Part shown: positions 34,031 through 43,015 of the stretch, in pieces
Layout: each line of letters begins with the position of its first letter
Position numbering within the stretch: position 1 is the first letter of the stretch
DNA from: Paenibacillus ottowii
GTDB lineage: Bacteria; Bacillota; Bacilli; Paenibacillales; Paenibacillaceae
NCBI RefSeq assembly: GCF_006874425.1
Contig: NZ_VIJZ01000007.1
Span: forward strand, 186,001-250,000
DNA length: 64,000 nt
Direction of reading: 5' to 3'
Translations under genes and position numbers: made by a program
Notes under the pieces: generated by a model
Seen by the model: only the letters and a program-made list of their open reading frames with translations
Told to the model about the DNA's origin: nothing
The model's database searches: none

Positions 34031-34115
34031 CCCCCCCTGCTTCTCCAGAGACCAGAGCATTATGATGTGAAAAAGAAACCCACGTCTCAAAATGACGGGG
34101 TTTCTCGACAATCTG

Positions 34116-34135
34116 AGATCCGCCTAAGCGGATCT
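34116..34135. repeat. Right 20-bp target duplication of the IS element
   Basis: Identical to 32540-32559. This copy lies just after the DUF1259 stop in the minus orientation, but its U tract is now 1.6 kb away on the far side of the IS. Confidence 0.85.
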
Positions 34136-34153
34136 CTTGCATTTATTGATAGC

Positions 34154-34582
34154 TTATTTCTTTGTAACCACCGGCCGTACAATCTTCGTCGTTAAGACAT
34201 TAAGCGCGTCACGCACTTCTGCGGCGAAAACAAGCGGCTTTTCTACTTTTTCGAAGTGGATGTACCAAAGATTGGGGTTATCGAATAGCCAGTGGTTGTG
34301 CAGTGCTGTCACTTTGACACCATGTTTGCGAAGCCGGGAAATAAACGGATTAATTTCTGCGGTCAAAATCACGGTTTCACCAAGACATAATCCTTTTCCG
34401 TTGCGGCCAATACTTTCGAAAGAAAAAGCTTGCGGTATGGCAAGAAAGGATTTGGTCTTTTTCCCTAAAATGATCGGCTTAATGTTATTTCTGACATTAG
34501 AAGCAGTACAAACTCCGTTAACGACTTGAGGGGTTGCCTTTAATATAGCGGCAAACCGTTTACAAAGCGGACTAACTGCCAT
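34154..34582 (-). CDS. DUF1259 (LppY/LpqO) domain protein
   Basis: 142-residue protein with one DUF1259 unit: LGETVILTAEINPFISRLRKHGVKVTALHNHWL (read in two parts) and the NPNLWYIHFEKVEKP segment are diagnostic. Actinobacterial relatives have two such units and are lipoproteins. This one is a single unit without signal peptide, so presumably cytoplasmic. ATG 34582 is preferred, with GGAG 8 nt upstream. GTG 34591 overlaps this. Function is unknown. Its terminator was split by the IS insertion. Confidence 0.82.
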   Translation of the reverse strand: MAVSPLCKRFAAILKATPQVVNGVCTASNVRNNIKPIILGKKTKSFLAIPQAFSFESIGRNGKGLCLGETVILTAEINPFISRLRKHGVKVTALHNHWLFDNPNLWYIHFEKVEKPLVFAAEVRDALNVLTTKIVRPVVTKK

Positions 34583-34712
34583 TTCTCTCACTCCAATTCT
34601 TTTAGATTACTAGCATCATATGAAAAAGTAAGGGAGTGGGAAGGGCAATTCTTCTTTATCGTTAGTCTAATTTGCTATATACAAAGTGCAAATGAAGTCC
34701 CCTTCTAAAGCC

Positions 34713-36242
34713 TCAGCTGAGCTCCATGATCCTATGTTTGATACTGTCCCAGGTCTGGCGCAGGCGCTTAACACCTTCGATAATTTGCTGCTCCGTTATG
34801 TGAGCAAAGTTAAAGCAGGCTGAGGGAGGCCCTGGTGTTAGCTGGTAATCAGCGGCATCACGCCATGTGACTCCGTAAAATCGTGCTGACTGCATGAAAT
34901 GATGATACTGGGCAGACCCATACTTCCAGATCGCATAGGCGTGCAGACCGCAATCAGTCTGATGCCAGTGAAACAGCTCACTTAACGGCTGGATTTCATG
35001 CTGGAATACGTCATAGCGTGATCTGTATATTCGAGTCATCCGCCGTAAATGACGAACGTAGTCTCCGCGCATCATAAAACGTGCCAGCGCGCGCTGCTCC
35101 AAGCGGGCAGGCGGCAGGGGATCGTATAGTCGTTTGGCTGCAGTCAGCGCTTGCGCCAATTCAACTGGCAGGATGGCATACCCGAGTCGAAGGCTGCTGA
35201 ACATACTTTTGGAAAAGGAACCAACATAGATGACACATTCTGCGCGATCCAGTGCTTTTAACGGTTCGATGGGACGTCCTGCCCAGCGGAATTCACTGTC
35301 ATAATCATCCTCAATGATCCACGCCCCCTTGGATGCCGCCCATTGCAAAATATGCTGTCGGCGTGTTAATGGCAGTACAGCACCGGTTGGAAACTGCCGT
35401 CCAGGCGTAACGAACAGGAGCTTGGCATCCCAATCCTGTGGAATAAGTCCCTGCTGATCTAGTTCAGCAGCGTGTATCCGTCCGCCTGAGGCGGTAACTG
35501 CACGATAGATGCCGGAATAACAGGGATTCTCCAGTACAATGTTATCTTGTTCATGAATAAGCAGCTGAGTTAGCAGCGTGATCGCTTCCATGGAACCGCT
35601 GCATAATACGACTTGATCCGGTGTGGCCGTAATTCCGCGTGTTCTGCCAACATGCTGGCAAATCGCTTCACGCAGCCATTGATCACCGTTCACTGGTGCA
35701 GGCGTCGAATCATCCGAAGGCTTCTGCAAGTCCTTGCCAGCGGCAGCCAATGCACTTTTCCATGCGATCTGTGAGCTGCCCTCCAATACAACTTCATCGG
35801 CTTGAAAAGAAATCATAGGCTGGTGCGCATCGTCTCGATCCGTAGCAGACACAGGAGTCGAGTATAAGGCTCGTTCTTTTTCGAGCTGCATTATTCGTTG
35901 TCCCCATGCTGACAGAGCAGGGACTTTTTGTTTTGCAATAGGCGGGTTTTGGTTCTGCAGGTTGATTCGAGATTCGTCTGGCAGCATTGCAGTCTGTTCC
36001 ATAACAAAGGTTCCTCTGCCTACTACCGAATTTACATATCCTTCAGCCAGCAGCATATCGTATGCTTCTTTAACACTCCCGCGCGAAATTCCATACATCA
36101 CCGCCAGATCACGACTGGAAGGCAGGCGCGTACCACTGGCAAGGGAGCCAGTCAGAATTCCCTCTCGAAGAGCGTGATACAATGCCAAGTATTTTAAATG
36201 ATATTTTTGAAGCGTACGCTGATAAGCTATCGTAATATCCAT
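34713..36242 (-). CDS. MocR-type GntR/aminotransferase regulator
   Basis: 509-residue MocR regulator. The N-terminal GntR winged helix (SGTRLPSSRDLAVMYGISRG) is joined to a fold-type I aminotransferase domain with the PLP-binding Lys in YVGSFSKSMFSSLRLGY and EDDYDSEFRW upstream of it. Such proteins (PdxR, GabR) sense PLP or a PLP adduct. ATG 36242 follows AAGGAG. It is divergent from a pyridoxamine-phosphate-oxidase-like gene across 115 bp, its likely target. Confidence 0.92.
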   Translation of the reverse strand: MDITIAYQRTLQKYHLKYLALYHALREGILTGSLASGTRLPSSRDLAVMYGISRGSVKEAYDMLLAEGYVNSVVGRGTFVMEQTAMLPDESRINLQNQNPPIAKQKVPALSAWGQRIMQLEKERALYSTPVSATDRDDAHQPMISFQADEVVLEGSSQIAWKSALAAAGKDLQKPSDDSTPAPVNGDQWLREAICQHVGRTRGITATPDQVVLCSGSMEAITLLTQLLIHEQDNIVLENPCYSGIYRAVTASGGRIHAAELDQQGLIPQDWDAKLLFVTPGRQFPTGAVLPLTRRQHILQWAASKGAWIIEDDYDSEFRWAGRPIEPLKALDRAECVIYVGSFSKSMFSSLRLGYAILPVELAQALTAAKRLYDPLPPARLEQRALARFMMRGDYVRHLRRMTRIYRSRYDVFQHEIQPLSELFHWHQTDCGLHAYAIWKYGSAQYHHFMQSARFYGVTWRDAADYQLTPGPPSACFNFAHITEQQIIEGVKRLRQTWDSIKHRIMELS

Positions 36243-36357
36243 ACTTTTCTCCTTAGATTGGTCCAGTCATTTTCATTCATATTGGGTCTTTTTAATAATC
36301 CATTTTCAACATAATCTGAAATATATCATTGGTCAATAGATGGAAGGAGAGATAGCT

Positions 36358-36969
36358 ATGAGAAGAAAAGAATTTACGGTGGCCGAACAAGAGGAAATAG
36401 AGGAGTTTCTGAACGAGGTCAGTTTCGGATTTTTAGGCATGAACAGCGAGGATGGTTTTCCGCGTGTAGTTCCTTTGAATTTCGCTTATGGGAATGGCGT
36501 TTTTTATATTCATGGCAGCCGTGCTGGAGAAAAGATGGAACGAATGAAGGAGGACAATAGAGTCACTTTTTCAGCAGCCAAAGAGTATGCGCTCATTCCG
36601 TCTTATTTTACCGATGAACATATGGCATGTCCGGCGACTTCATTTTTTAAAAGTATTACCGTGCGTGGTCATGCAGAGCAAGTAGTGGATTTGGAGGAAA
36701 AGGCATCGGCATTTTCCATTTTTATGAGAAAGCTGCAACCGGAAGGCGGTTATGATCTGATCGATGCCAGCGATTCACGGTATGCTTCACGTTTGAAAGG
36801 GGTCGCTCTGATCAAGATCGTCCCGCATGAGTGGACTGCCAAGTTTAAATTTGGCCAAAATGTTAAAGGGGAGGAACGTCAGCAGATTATCAATGGTTTG
36901 CACCAACGGGGACTGGATGATGATCTGACAACAATTGAAATGATGCGTAAATATGGCCCTCATCATTGA
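36358..36969 (+). CDS. Pyridoxamine 5'-phosphate oxidase-like flavoprotein
   Basis: 203-residue split-barrel protein of the PNPOx-like/NimA class. FGFLGMNSEDGFPRVVPLNFAY (in two parts), FYIHGSRAGEKMERM and the C-terminal KIVPHEWTAKFKFGQN are family patterns. Members bind FMN, F420 or heme and reduce nitro compounds or act in vitamin B6 chemistry. The reaction here is not known. ATG 36358 follows AAGGAGAG. The in-frame ATG at 36340 overlaps that site. Divergence from a MocR regulator suggests a link to B6 or amino compounds. Confidence 0.85.
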   Translation: MRRKEFTVAEQEEIEEFLNEVSFGFLGMNSEDGFPRVVPLNFAYGNGVFYIHGSRAGEKMERMKEDNRVTFSAAKEYALIPSYFTDEHMACPATSFFKSITVRGHAEQVVDLEEKASAFSIFMRKLQPEGGYDLIDASDSRYASRLKGVALIKIVPHEWTAKFKFGQNVKGEERQQIINGLHQRGLDDDLTTIEMMRKYGPHH

Positions 36970-37147
36970 TACATATGTATAATGCCGATGCCGATGTAAA
37001 AATTTGATTTCGATATGCTCATTTTTGCTCGCTCATCCGTCTAATTGGTTAATTATACCTCAAAGGGGATACCCTCGATTTTCCAAAACTTTCAGTCCTT
37101 CTGCATTAGGACTTTTGAAGGAAAGGTATATATCATCCTCAAGCCCA

Positions 37148-37176
37148 TTGTTCTTACTGCAAAGGAATTTTATAAT
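37148..37176 (+). promoter_or_regulatory. Promoter of the TetR gene
   Basis: -35 TTGTTC (37148-37153) and a perfect -10 TATAAT (37171-37176) with a 17-nt spacer, 32 nt before the start. A weak hairpin at about 37090-37120 may terminate the upstream gene. Confidence 0.6.
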
Positions 37177-37208
37177 ACGATAGATTTGTGGTGTAAGGGG
37201 GCAAGACC

Positions 37209-37796
37209 GTGATGAGAGCTGGAGTCAGAAGTCGGGAAAGTCGGCGGTTGTTACTAGAAGCAGGGGCTGAAGAGTTCGCTCAGACGGGGTTTTACCAAAC
37301 AAAGGTAAGTTCGATTGCGGCGCGTGCAGGATTGACGCAGCCGGATTTTTATATTCATTTTGAAAGCAAGGAACAAATGTATAAGGAGCTTGTGAAGAGC
37401 TTCCGTACCTTAGTGAATGAGACGGTACAAAGCATGAAGATTGGCCCGGACTTCAGCGAGGCTGAAGTTTTGAGACGGGGACAAGCTTTTCTGGAAGCTA
37501 TTTTTCGCATGTTGTCTAATAATCCGGCAATCACTCGTGTCGGATTTTACCAGGCAGCAGACTCAGTACACATCAAGGCAGAGATGGCGGAGCACATCAA
37601 GAAGCATCTGCTGGCGGCCCAACGCTGGGGTTCCTGTCGTGAGGAGCTGGACCCTGAACTGACAGCAGAATGTGTGATCGGCTTGATTGAACGGCTGACG
37701 TTAACGAAGTTGCTGCCTGGACGTGAAAGCCCATCTGTACTAGCCAAGCAGGCACGAAGTCTCCTGTATCATGGCATGCTCGCATCTGGAGATTAA
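37209..37796 (+). CDS. TetR family transcriptional regulator
   Basis: 195-residue regulator with an N-terminal HTH (GFYQTKVSSIAARAGLTQP then DFYIHFESKEQMYKE) and a C-terminal helical ligand domain. Start GTG 37209 or ATG 37212 after AAGGGGG. It is followed by the small YjcZ genes. The regulated target is not evident, and the gene is probably autonomous. Confidence 0.9.
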   Translation: MMRAGVRSRESRRLLLEAGAEEFAQTGFYQTKVSSIAARAGLTQPDFYIHFESKEQMYKELVKSFRTLVNETVQSMKIGPDFSEAEVLRRGQAFLEAIFRMLSNNPAITRVGFYQAADSVHIKAEMAEHIKKHLLAAQRWGSCREELDPELTAECVIGLIERLTLTKLLPGRESPSVLAKQARSLLYHGMLASGD

Positions 37797-37908
37797 CTGA
37801 ATTATATATCTCCACCCACATTTGGGCGACAGGCTCGGCAATTGTCCCTATCATGGATGGCGGCATAAGCATAAGATGCTTTTGTAAACCATGAAGGGAG
37901 GAATCACC

Positions 37909-38010
37909 ATGTCTGGAGTAGGCGCTGGTTATGGAGCTTTTACATCTACAGGAGCGATTCTGGTACTTTTCATTCTGCTCGTTATTATTTCCAAAGCATT
38001 CGTTATCTAA
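37909..38010 (+). CDS. YjcZ-family small sporulation peptide (33 aa)
   Basis: 33-residue peptide with a Gly/Tyr-rich N-terminus (SGVGAGYGAFTSTG) and one C-terminal TM helix (AILVLFILLVII). This is the pattern of YjcZ/SscA-type proteins made during sporulation in Bacillales. SscA has a role in spore assembly. AGGGAGG lies 7 nt before the ATG. A paralogue follows 68 nt downstream. Confidence 0.88.
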   Translation: MSGVGAGYGAFTSTGAILVLFILLVIISKAFVI

Positions 38011-38078
38011 TTCGCAGTACGAGAATTTGATTTCGGACGATTTGTTGTAAACGAGACAGAGGGAGGAGGAATTCTGAG

Positions 38079-38195
38079 ATGGGTGAAGTAGATAGAGGTT
38101 GTGGCGGTGGCGGCTACGGCATGTGGACTTCCACTGGGGTAATTTTGGTGCTCTTCATTTTGCTGGTTATCATCACACGTACTTTGTTCATCTAA
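38079..38195 (+). CDS. YjcZ-family small sporulation peptide (38 aa)
   Basis: Second YjcZ-type peptide. The N-terminus is cysteine- and glycine-rich (RGCGGGGYGMWTSTG) and the TM helix VILVLFILLVII is almost identical to that of the first peptide. GGGAGGAGG precedes the ATG. The Cys in the glycine run, absent from the first copy, is the main difference. Confidence 0.88.
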   Translation: MGEVDRGCGGGGYGMWTSTGVILVLFILLVIITRTLFI

Positions 38196-38250
38196 TGTGA
38201 TATTCATGGACTTGAACGCCGATGCTTCGGGTCTATGATCATACAATCCC

Positions 38251-38287
38251 AAAGAGGAACCGTCTCTCACAGAGGCGGTTTCTTTTT
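38251..38287 (+). terminator. Terminator after the YjcZ pair
   Basis: An AACCGTCT/AGAGGCGGTT stem with a CTCAC loop followed by TTCTTTTT. Confidence 0.85.
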
Positions 38288-38302
38288 GTTTTAAAGTTTA
38301 CG

Positions 38303-38331
38303 TTGACGTTAACGTTATATAAGCGTAATAT
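38303..38331 (+). promoter_or_regulatory. Promoter and operator of the MerR-MFS operon
   Basis: -35 TTGACG (38303-38308) and -10 TAATAT (38326-38331) are 17 nt apart. A perfect 10-bp palindrome ACGTTAACGT (38306-38315) overlaps the -35 and spacer, a plausible site for the MerR protein encoded next. Confidence 0.55.
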
Positions 38332-38364
38332 TTTATATATAATCTTTTTCATAAGGTGGGTGTC

Positions 38365-38820
38365 ATGGTTACGTATAAAATTGATGAGGTCGCCAAGCAA
38401 AGTGGTTTGACCAAGCGAACCATTCGTTATTATGAGGAAATCGGCTTGTTGCCCTCCCCGCAGCGCAGTGAAGGAAATATGCGGCTGTATACGCAGGAGG
38501 ATGTGGATTTACTAAAAAAGATCGTGAGTGCCAAGGAAGTGCTTGGTTTTTCTTTGCAAGAGCTTCAGCGTTACATGACCGCAGCAGAAATGCTCAAGGG
38601 GCAGCGGGAGGAATATCGCGAGCGAACGGAGCATTTGCAGCCGATCGAGCGACGGGCGATGTTGGAGGATATGGAACGTACACTGAACGAACAGTTGGAA
38701 CTAATGGAGGGAAAAATCAACAGCATCCGTATGCTCCAGACTGAATTGGAAGAGCTGCGGGTCAGGGTTCGTGAACGCAAGATCCTTTTGGATGAGGAAC
38801 TTGATCACAATCCATCATAA
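38365..38820 (+). CDS. MerR family regulator (YfmP-like)
   Basis: 151-residue MerR regulator. The winged HTH is IDEVAKQSGLTKRTIRYYEE with EIGLLPSPQRSEGNMRLY, followed by a long dimerisation helix (about 85-145). ATG 38365 follows AAGGTGG. The downstream MFS gene, 40 nt away, gives the same pairing as yfmP-yfmO of Bacillus subtilis, where the MerR protein controls the efflux pump. No metal-binding cysteines are present. Confidence 0.9.
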   Translation: MVTYKIDEVAKQSGLTKRTIRYYEEIGLLPSPQRSEGNMRLYTQEDVDLLKKIVSAKEVLGFSLQELQRYMTAAEMLKGQREEYRERTEHLQPIERRAMLEDMERTLNEQLELMEGKINSIRMLQTELEELRVRVRERKILLDEELDHNPS

Positions 38821-38860
38821 CAAGAACACTTACATTCAGATGTGGAGGTAACATTGTATT

Positions 38861-40072
38861 ATGAGTTCACAACATGCATTACCTGAAGAGTTAAAGGAAC
38901 GCGCAGGCTTGCTGTCTCAGCCCAAAGCCGTATGGGCGGTCGCCTTTGCCTGTGTTATTTCGTTTATGGGTCTGGGATTGGTCGATCCAATCCTGCCGGC
39001 CATTGCTGATCAGCTTCATGCGACGAAAAGTCAGGTGTCATTGCTGTTTACCAGCTATAATCTGGTGACGGGCGTCGCGATGCTTATTACGGGCGTCGTA
39101 TCTAGTCGGTTGGGTGTCAAATGGACGTTATTAACCGGTATTTTATTCATTATTGTGTTTGCCGGGCTGGGTGGCACGGCCAATACGGTTGGTGGAATTG
39201 TGGGCTACCGGGCAGGATGGGGGCTGGGGAACGCTTTGTTTATCGCAACAGCGTTGTCTGCGATTGTAGGTCTGTCCACTTCCGGAACAGCTAAAGCGAT
39301 TATTTTGTATGAAGCGGCCTTGGGACTTGGGATTTCAGTCGGCCCGCTGTTAGGCGGTGAGCTGGGTTCCATTTCCTGGCGCGGCCCATTTTTCGGTGTA
39401 GCCGGACTGATGGTTATCGGATTTTTGTTCATTACGTTTATGCTGCCTTCGATTCCAAAGCCTAAAAAACGAGGTTCCATTGCGGACCCATTCAAAGCAC
39501 TGAGTTATCCCGCTTTGTTCACGCTCGGCATTGTCGCATTGTTATATAACTTTGGATTCTTTACGTTGATGGCGTATTCTCCATATGTCATGCATTTAGA
39601 CGAACATGGATTGGGTTATGTGTTTTTTGGTTGGGGAATTATGCTGGCCTTTACTTCAGTATTTGTAGCTCCTAAGATTCAAGCACGCTTTAGCGTGGTA
39701 TCTTCCATTAGTGTCATGCTGACACTGTTCGCCATTGATTTAGGGGGTATGGCGATCGGGACTTTAGCAGGTTCGCCAACGACTGTCATTGTAGCCGTCA
39801 TTGTGGCTGGTATTTTTCTGGGAATTAACAATACATTGATTACTACTGCTGTTATGCAGGCCGCTCCAGTGGAGCGCTCCACAGCATCTGCGGCTTACAG
39901 CTTTATGCGCTTTTTAGGCGGGGCTATTTCGCCGTGGCTTGCAGGGAAGCTGTCAGAGTGGTACTCAGCAGAAACACCGTTTTACTTCGGAGCATTGATG
40001 GTATTGATCGGTGTAGCTGTGCTGATCGTACGTCGCCGACATATGCAGGATATTCAGGTAGATGCACACTAA
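38861..40072 (+). CDS. MFS efflux transporter (YfmO-like)
   Basis: 403-residue transporter with 12 TM helices. GLGLVDPILPAIADQLHATKSQV (in two parts) and the motif-C stretch ALGLGISVGPLLGGEL are typical of DHA1 multidrug antiporters. It is the second gene of a MerR-MFS-stress protein-aldehyde dehydrogenase run with short gaps (40, 27 and 44 nt). Its efflux substrate is unknown. Context suggests a toxic organic compound or aldehyde stress. Confidence 0.9.
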   Translation: MSSQHALPEELKERAGLLSQPKAVWAVAFACVISFMGLGLVDPILPAIADQLHATKSQVSLLFTSYNLVTGVAMLITGVVSSRLGVKWTLLTGILFIIVFAGLGGTANTVGGIVGYRAGWGLGNALFIATALSAIVGLSTSGTAKAIILYEAALGLGISVGPLLGGELGSISWRGPFFGVAGLMVIGFLFITFMLPSIPKPKKRGSIADPFKALSYPALFTLGIVALLYNFGFFTLMAYSPYVMHLDEHGLGYVFFGWGIMLAFTSVFVAPKIQARFSVVSSISVMLTLFAIDLGGMAIGTLAGSPTTVIVAVIVAGIFLGINNTLITTAVMQAAPVERSTASAAYSFMRFLGGAISPWLAGKLSEWYSAETPFYFGALMVLIGVAVLIVRRRHMQDIQVDAH

Positions 40073-40099
40073 TATTGATCTTCTGGGGAGGAAAAGAGT

Positions 40100-40528
40100 A
40101 TGAGCGAAATCAAACATATTCTGGTCGCGATTGATGGTTCGGAACACGCTATGAAGGCGTTGGAGTCAGCGAAAACGTTGGCCAAGCAGCTTCAGGGGGA
40201 TTCGCATCTGACCGTATTGCATGTAAATCCGGCTTTGTCCATGAATGAACCCCCGGTTGGGATTGATGTGGAGGAGCGGATCGAGGAGGAAGGTCGCCAT
40301 ATCCTGGAGCCTGCAGCCGACTATTTGAAGGACGAGGGCATTTCATACCGTATGTTGGCGGGTCATGGTGATCCGGCGAGTATTATTTGCGAGACTGCAC
40401 AGCAGGAAAAGGCAGATCTGATCATTATGGGAACCCGTGGACAAGGACTTGTTACGGAGCTGATTTTGGGTAGCGTGAGTCATTATGTGATTCAGCATGC
40501 ACCTTGTCCGGTGCTGACGGTAAAATAG
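40100..40528 (+). CDS. Universal stress protein (UspA family)
   Basis: 142-residue single-domain UspA protein. HILVAIDGSEHAMKAL at the N-terminus and the ATP-binding G-x2-G-x9-G-S pattern (GTRGQGLVTELILGS) at about residues 113-128 indicate an ATP-binding type. GGGGAGG precedes the ATG. It sits between the exporter and the aldehyde dehydrogenase in the same orientation. Confidence 0.92.
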   Translation: MSEIKHILVAIDGSEHAMKALESAKTLAKQLQGDSHLTVLHVNPALSMNEPPVGIDVEERIEEEGRHILEPAADYLKDEGISYRMLAGHGDPASIICETAQQEKADLIIMGTRGQGLVTELILGSVSHYVIQHAPCPVLTVK

Positions 40529-40572
40529 CAGTTAAATGGAGCATTGATATAGAGAAAAAGGAGGAGATCAGC

Positions 40573-41991
40573 ATGCAGCAGCAGTTATTTATTGGTGGTG
40601 AATGGAAAACAGCTTCATCTTATATGACGCTAAAGTCACCGTATACCGGGGAAGTCATTGCTGAAGTAGCAGAGGCTACTGCCGAAGATGCCAAGGCCGC
40701 AATTCTGGCAGCATCGGATGCACGCGCACAGATGCGGGCCATGCCAGCGCACCAACGGTCAGCTATTTTGGAGAAGCTGGCTGACCTGCTGGAAGAGCGG
40801 CGAGACGATGCAGCGCGTATCATTGCACGCGAAGCGTCCAAGCCATGGAAGGCTGCGCTCGCCGAAGTAGATCGGACCGTGCAAACCTATAAGTTCGCAG
40901 CCGAAGAAGCCAAGCGCATCCACGGGGAAACTATTCCGCTGGATGCTGCACCGGGCGGCGAGGGCCGGATGGCCTACACGCTCAAGGAACCGGTCGGGGT
41001 AGTAGGAGCGATTACACCATTTAACTTTCCGATGAACTTGGTCGCTCATAAAGTGGGCCCTGCGCTGGCAGCGGGCAATACGGTCGTATTGAAGCCTGCG
41101 GAGCAGACACCGCTGTCGGCTTACTTGATCGCGGAGCTGCTGGAGCAAGCTGGATTGCCAGCAGGGGCTCTTAACGTGATCAGCGGCGATGGCAAAACAA
41201 TTGGCGACGTACTGGTCACTGATCCACGCGTCAGCTATATCACCTTCACTGGTAGTCCGGCGGTCGGTACAGAAATTCGCTCCAAGGCTGGCTTGAAGCG
41301 GGTTACGCTGGAGCTGGGGTCCAACGCGGCTGTTATTATTGACCGTGATACGGATGTGGAAGCCATCATAGACCGTTGTGTGAGTGGAGCCTTTGCCAAT
41401 CAGGGGCAGGTATGTATTTCAGTTCAACGTATTTACGTTGTTGATGAATTGTATGATCCCTTTGTATCGCGGTTTATAGAAGCGACTCGACGGTTAAAAA
41501 CGGGAGATCCGTTAGATCCGGACACGGACGTATCGGCGCTCATCTCAGCCAAGGATGTTGAGCGTGTTCGTGAGTGGCTGGAGGAAGCAGTTCAAGCAGG
41601 CGCGAGGATTGCTCTGGGTGGTCATGCCGAAGGAGGGATTTTGGAGCCGACCGTATTGCTTGATGTGGACCCGACTTCCAAGGTGTCCTGCCGCGAAGTG
41701 TTTGCCCCGCTTGTGCTGATTCATTCCGTTAGCTCTATAGATGAGGCTATAAGCCATGTAAATGATTCCATCTATGGTCTGCAGGCAGGAATTTACACTC
41801 GTGATATCGCGACCGCGCTGGATGCAGCGGACAAGCTTGAGGTTGGCGGCGTGGTGATTAATGATATTCCAAGCTTCCGTGTCGACCATATGCCGTATGG
41901 CGGTGTGAAGCAAAGTGGCACCGGACGCGAAGGCGTAAAGTATGCCATGGAAGAAATGCTGGAAACCAAGCTGGTCATTATTAAACGGTAA
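40573..41991 (+). CDS. Aldehyde dehydrogenase family protein
   Basis: 472-residue NAD(P)-dependent aldehyde dehydrogenase. The general base Glu is in VTLELGSNAAVI and the catalytic Cys in NQGQVCISVQRIYV. The NAD-binding FTGSPAVG and the N-terminal PFNFPMNLVAHKVGPALAAGN are intact. It is most like the lactaldehyde/GapN-type branch, and the substrate is not determinable. ATG 40573 is chosen with AAAGGAGGAG upstream. The frame opens at 40504 inside the stress protein gene. The position suggests a detoxification role with the MerR/MFS pair. Confidence 0.92.
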   Translation: MQQQLFIGGEWKTASSYMTLKSPYTGEVIAEVAEATAEDAKAAILAASDARAQMRAMPAHQRSAILEKLADLLEERRDDAARIIAREASKPWKAALAEVDRTVQTYKFAAEEAKRIHGETIPLDAAPGGEGRMAYTLKEPVGVVGAITPFNFPMNLVAHKVGPALAAGNTVVLKPAEQTPLSAYLIAELLEQAGLPAGALNVISGDGKTIGDVLVTDPRVSYITFTGSPAVGTEIRSKAGLKRVTLELGSNAAVIIDRDTDVEAIIDRCVSGAFANQGQVCISVQRIYVVDELYDPFVSRFIEATRRLKTGDPLDPDTDVSALISAKDVERVREWLEEAVQAGARIALGGHAEGGILEPTVLLDVDPTSKVSCREVFAPLVLIHSVSSIDEAISHVNDSIYGLQAGIYTRDIATALDAADKLEVGGVVINDIPSFRVDHMPYGGVKQSGTGREGVKYAMEEMLETKLVIIKR

Positions 41992-42002
41992 GTAGTTATA
42001 TG

Positions 42003-42068
42003 AAAGCCTATCGGATGGGCATTGAAAATACGCTCTGCGTAGAGTACCCATCCGATAGGCTTTTTTTA
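42003..42068 (+). terminator. Long terminator with nested hairpin
   Basis: Perfect 17-bp arms (42003-42019 and 42047-42063) enclose a 27-nt loop that itself contains a TACGC/GCGTA hairpin. Seven T residues follow. Confidence 0.92.
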
Positions 42069-42145
42069 CGCTTTCTGCATGAGTGCAGATGAAAATCAAG
42101 TGCTATACTGGAAAACATTTGAATCAAGCTTATATGGCTAGATTT

Positions 42146-42940
42146 TTAGACCGTTGGAACTGTTCCACCGTCAATATTATATTCACTTCCAGTAATTGAA
42201 GCGGCCCGGTCGGATACCAGAAAAGCAACAAGCTCGGCGACTTCTTCTGGTAGTCCTGGACGACCAATTGGAATGCCTCCTAACGAGTCCATCAGTTGCT
42301 TTAATGCACTTTCTCGGTCGCCTGTCGTCTTAGCAATCCGATCAATCAAATTTTGTGCTGCCTTCGTTTCGATAAAGCCTGGCGCAACTGTATTAATACG
42401 AATACCTTGAGGCGAAAACTGCTTGGATAACCCCTTGCTGTAAGTAGTTAAAGCTGCTTTGGCCGCAGCATAAGCCAATGTTGCATCATATAGCGGCAAA
42501 CGGCGTTGAATGGATGAAATATGAATAATAACACCAGACCCCTTTTCCACCATAGCCGGCAGCAATCCACGGTCTAGACGGACAGCAGCAAACAGATTGG
42601 CGTTAAAAGTTTGCTGCCAATGCTCGTCTGTCAAGATAAGAGCACCCCCGGATGGGGCTGACGAGCCTCCAACATTGTTGATAAGAATGTCTACACCGCC
42701 TAGGCGCTCCAGAACACAGTTTACTACTTTATCTACACCTTCTCGCGTACTAATATCGGCTGGAATAAACAGGTCTGGATCATCTAAATTAACTGGTGTA
42801 GTTCGAGCCGTAGTTATCACGGTAGCACCTGCAGCCGTAAGTCTCTTAGCAATAGCCTCTCCCATTCCTTTGGTACCGCCTGTGACCAAGGCCTTTTTGC
42901 CTTTAAACTCACTTAAAATGCTTTCTAATTGAAAACTCAT
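42146..42940 (-). CDS. Short-chain dehydrogenase/reductase (SDR)
   Basis: 264-residue classical SDR. The Rossmann motif is [15 protein letters not shown], the active-site Ser is in IHISSIQR, the YxxxK pair is YAAAKAAL, and NNVGG replaces the usual NNAG. NAD(P)-dependent oxidation or reduction of an unknown alcohol or ketone is expected. ATG 42940 follows AGGAGG at 10 nt. The upstream in-frame codon at 42967 lacks a site. It probably forms an operon with the DUF1330 gene 75 nt upstream. Confidence 0.9.
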   Translation of the reverse strand: MSFQLESILSEFKGKKALVTGGTKGMGEAIAKRLTAAGATVITTARTTPVNLDDPDLFIPADISTREGVDKVVNCVLERLGGVDILINNVGGSSAPSGGALILTDEHWQQTFNANLFAAVRLDRGLLPAMVEKGSGVIIHISSIQRRLPLYDATLAYAAAKAALTTYSKGLSKQFSPQGIRINTVAPGFIETKAAQNLIDRIAKTTGDRESALKQLMDSLGGIPIGRPGLPEEVAELVAFLVSDRAASITGSEYNIDGGTVPTV

Positions 42941-43015
42941 GTGAATAATTCCTCCTAATTTCCACAATGTGGTTGAGAAGTACCTCTAGGTATCTCCATT
43001 CCGAGTTCACTTGTC

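Larger units (their letters stand above)
32560..34115 (+). mobile_element. IS1182-family insertion sequence
   Basis: 1556-bp element bounded by 15-bp imperfect terminal inverted repeats (CAGGCTGTCGAGAAA left, CAGATTGTCGAGAAA right in reverse complement, 13/15 identical) and by 20-bp direct repeats of the target. It carries a transposase with the DDE residues of the IS1182 group, split in two frames. Just inside the left end an 11-bp perfect hairpin (32562-32586) could block read-through into the transposase. The insertion landed in the terminator of the DUF1259 gene. The family is assigned from protein pattern and long target duplication. Confidence 0.85.
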
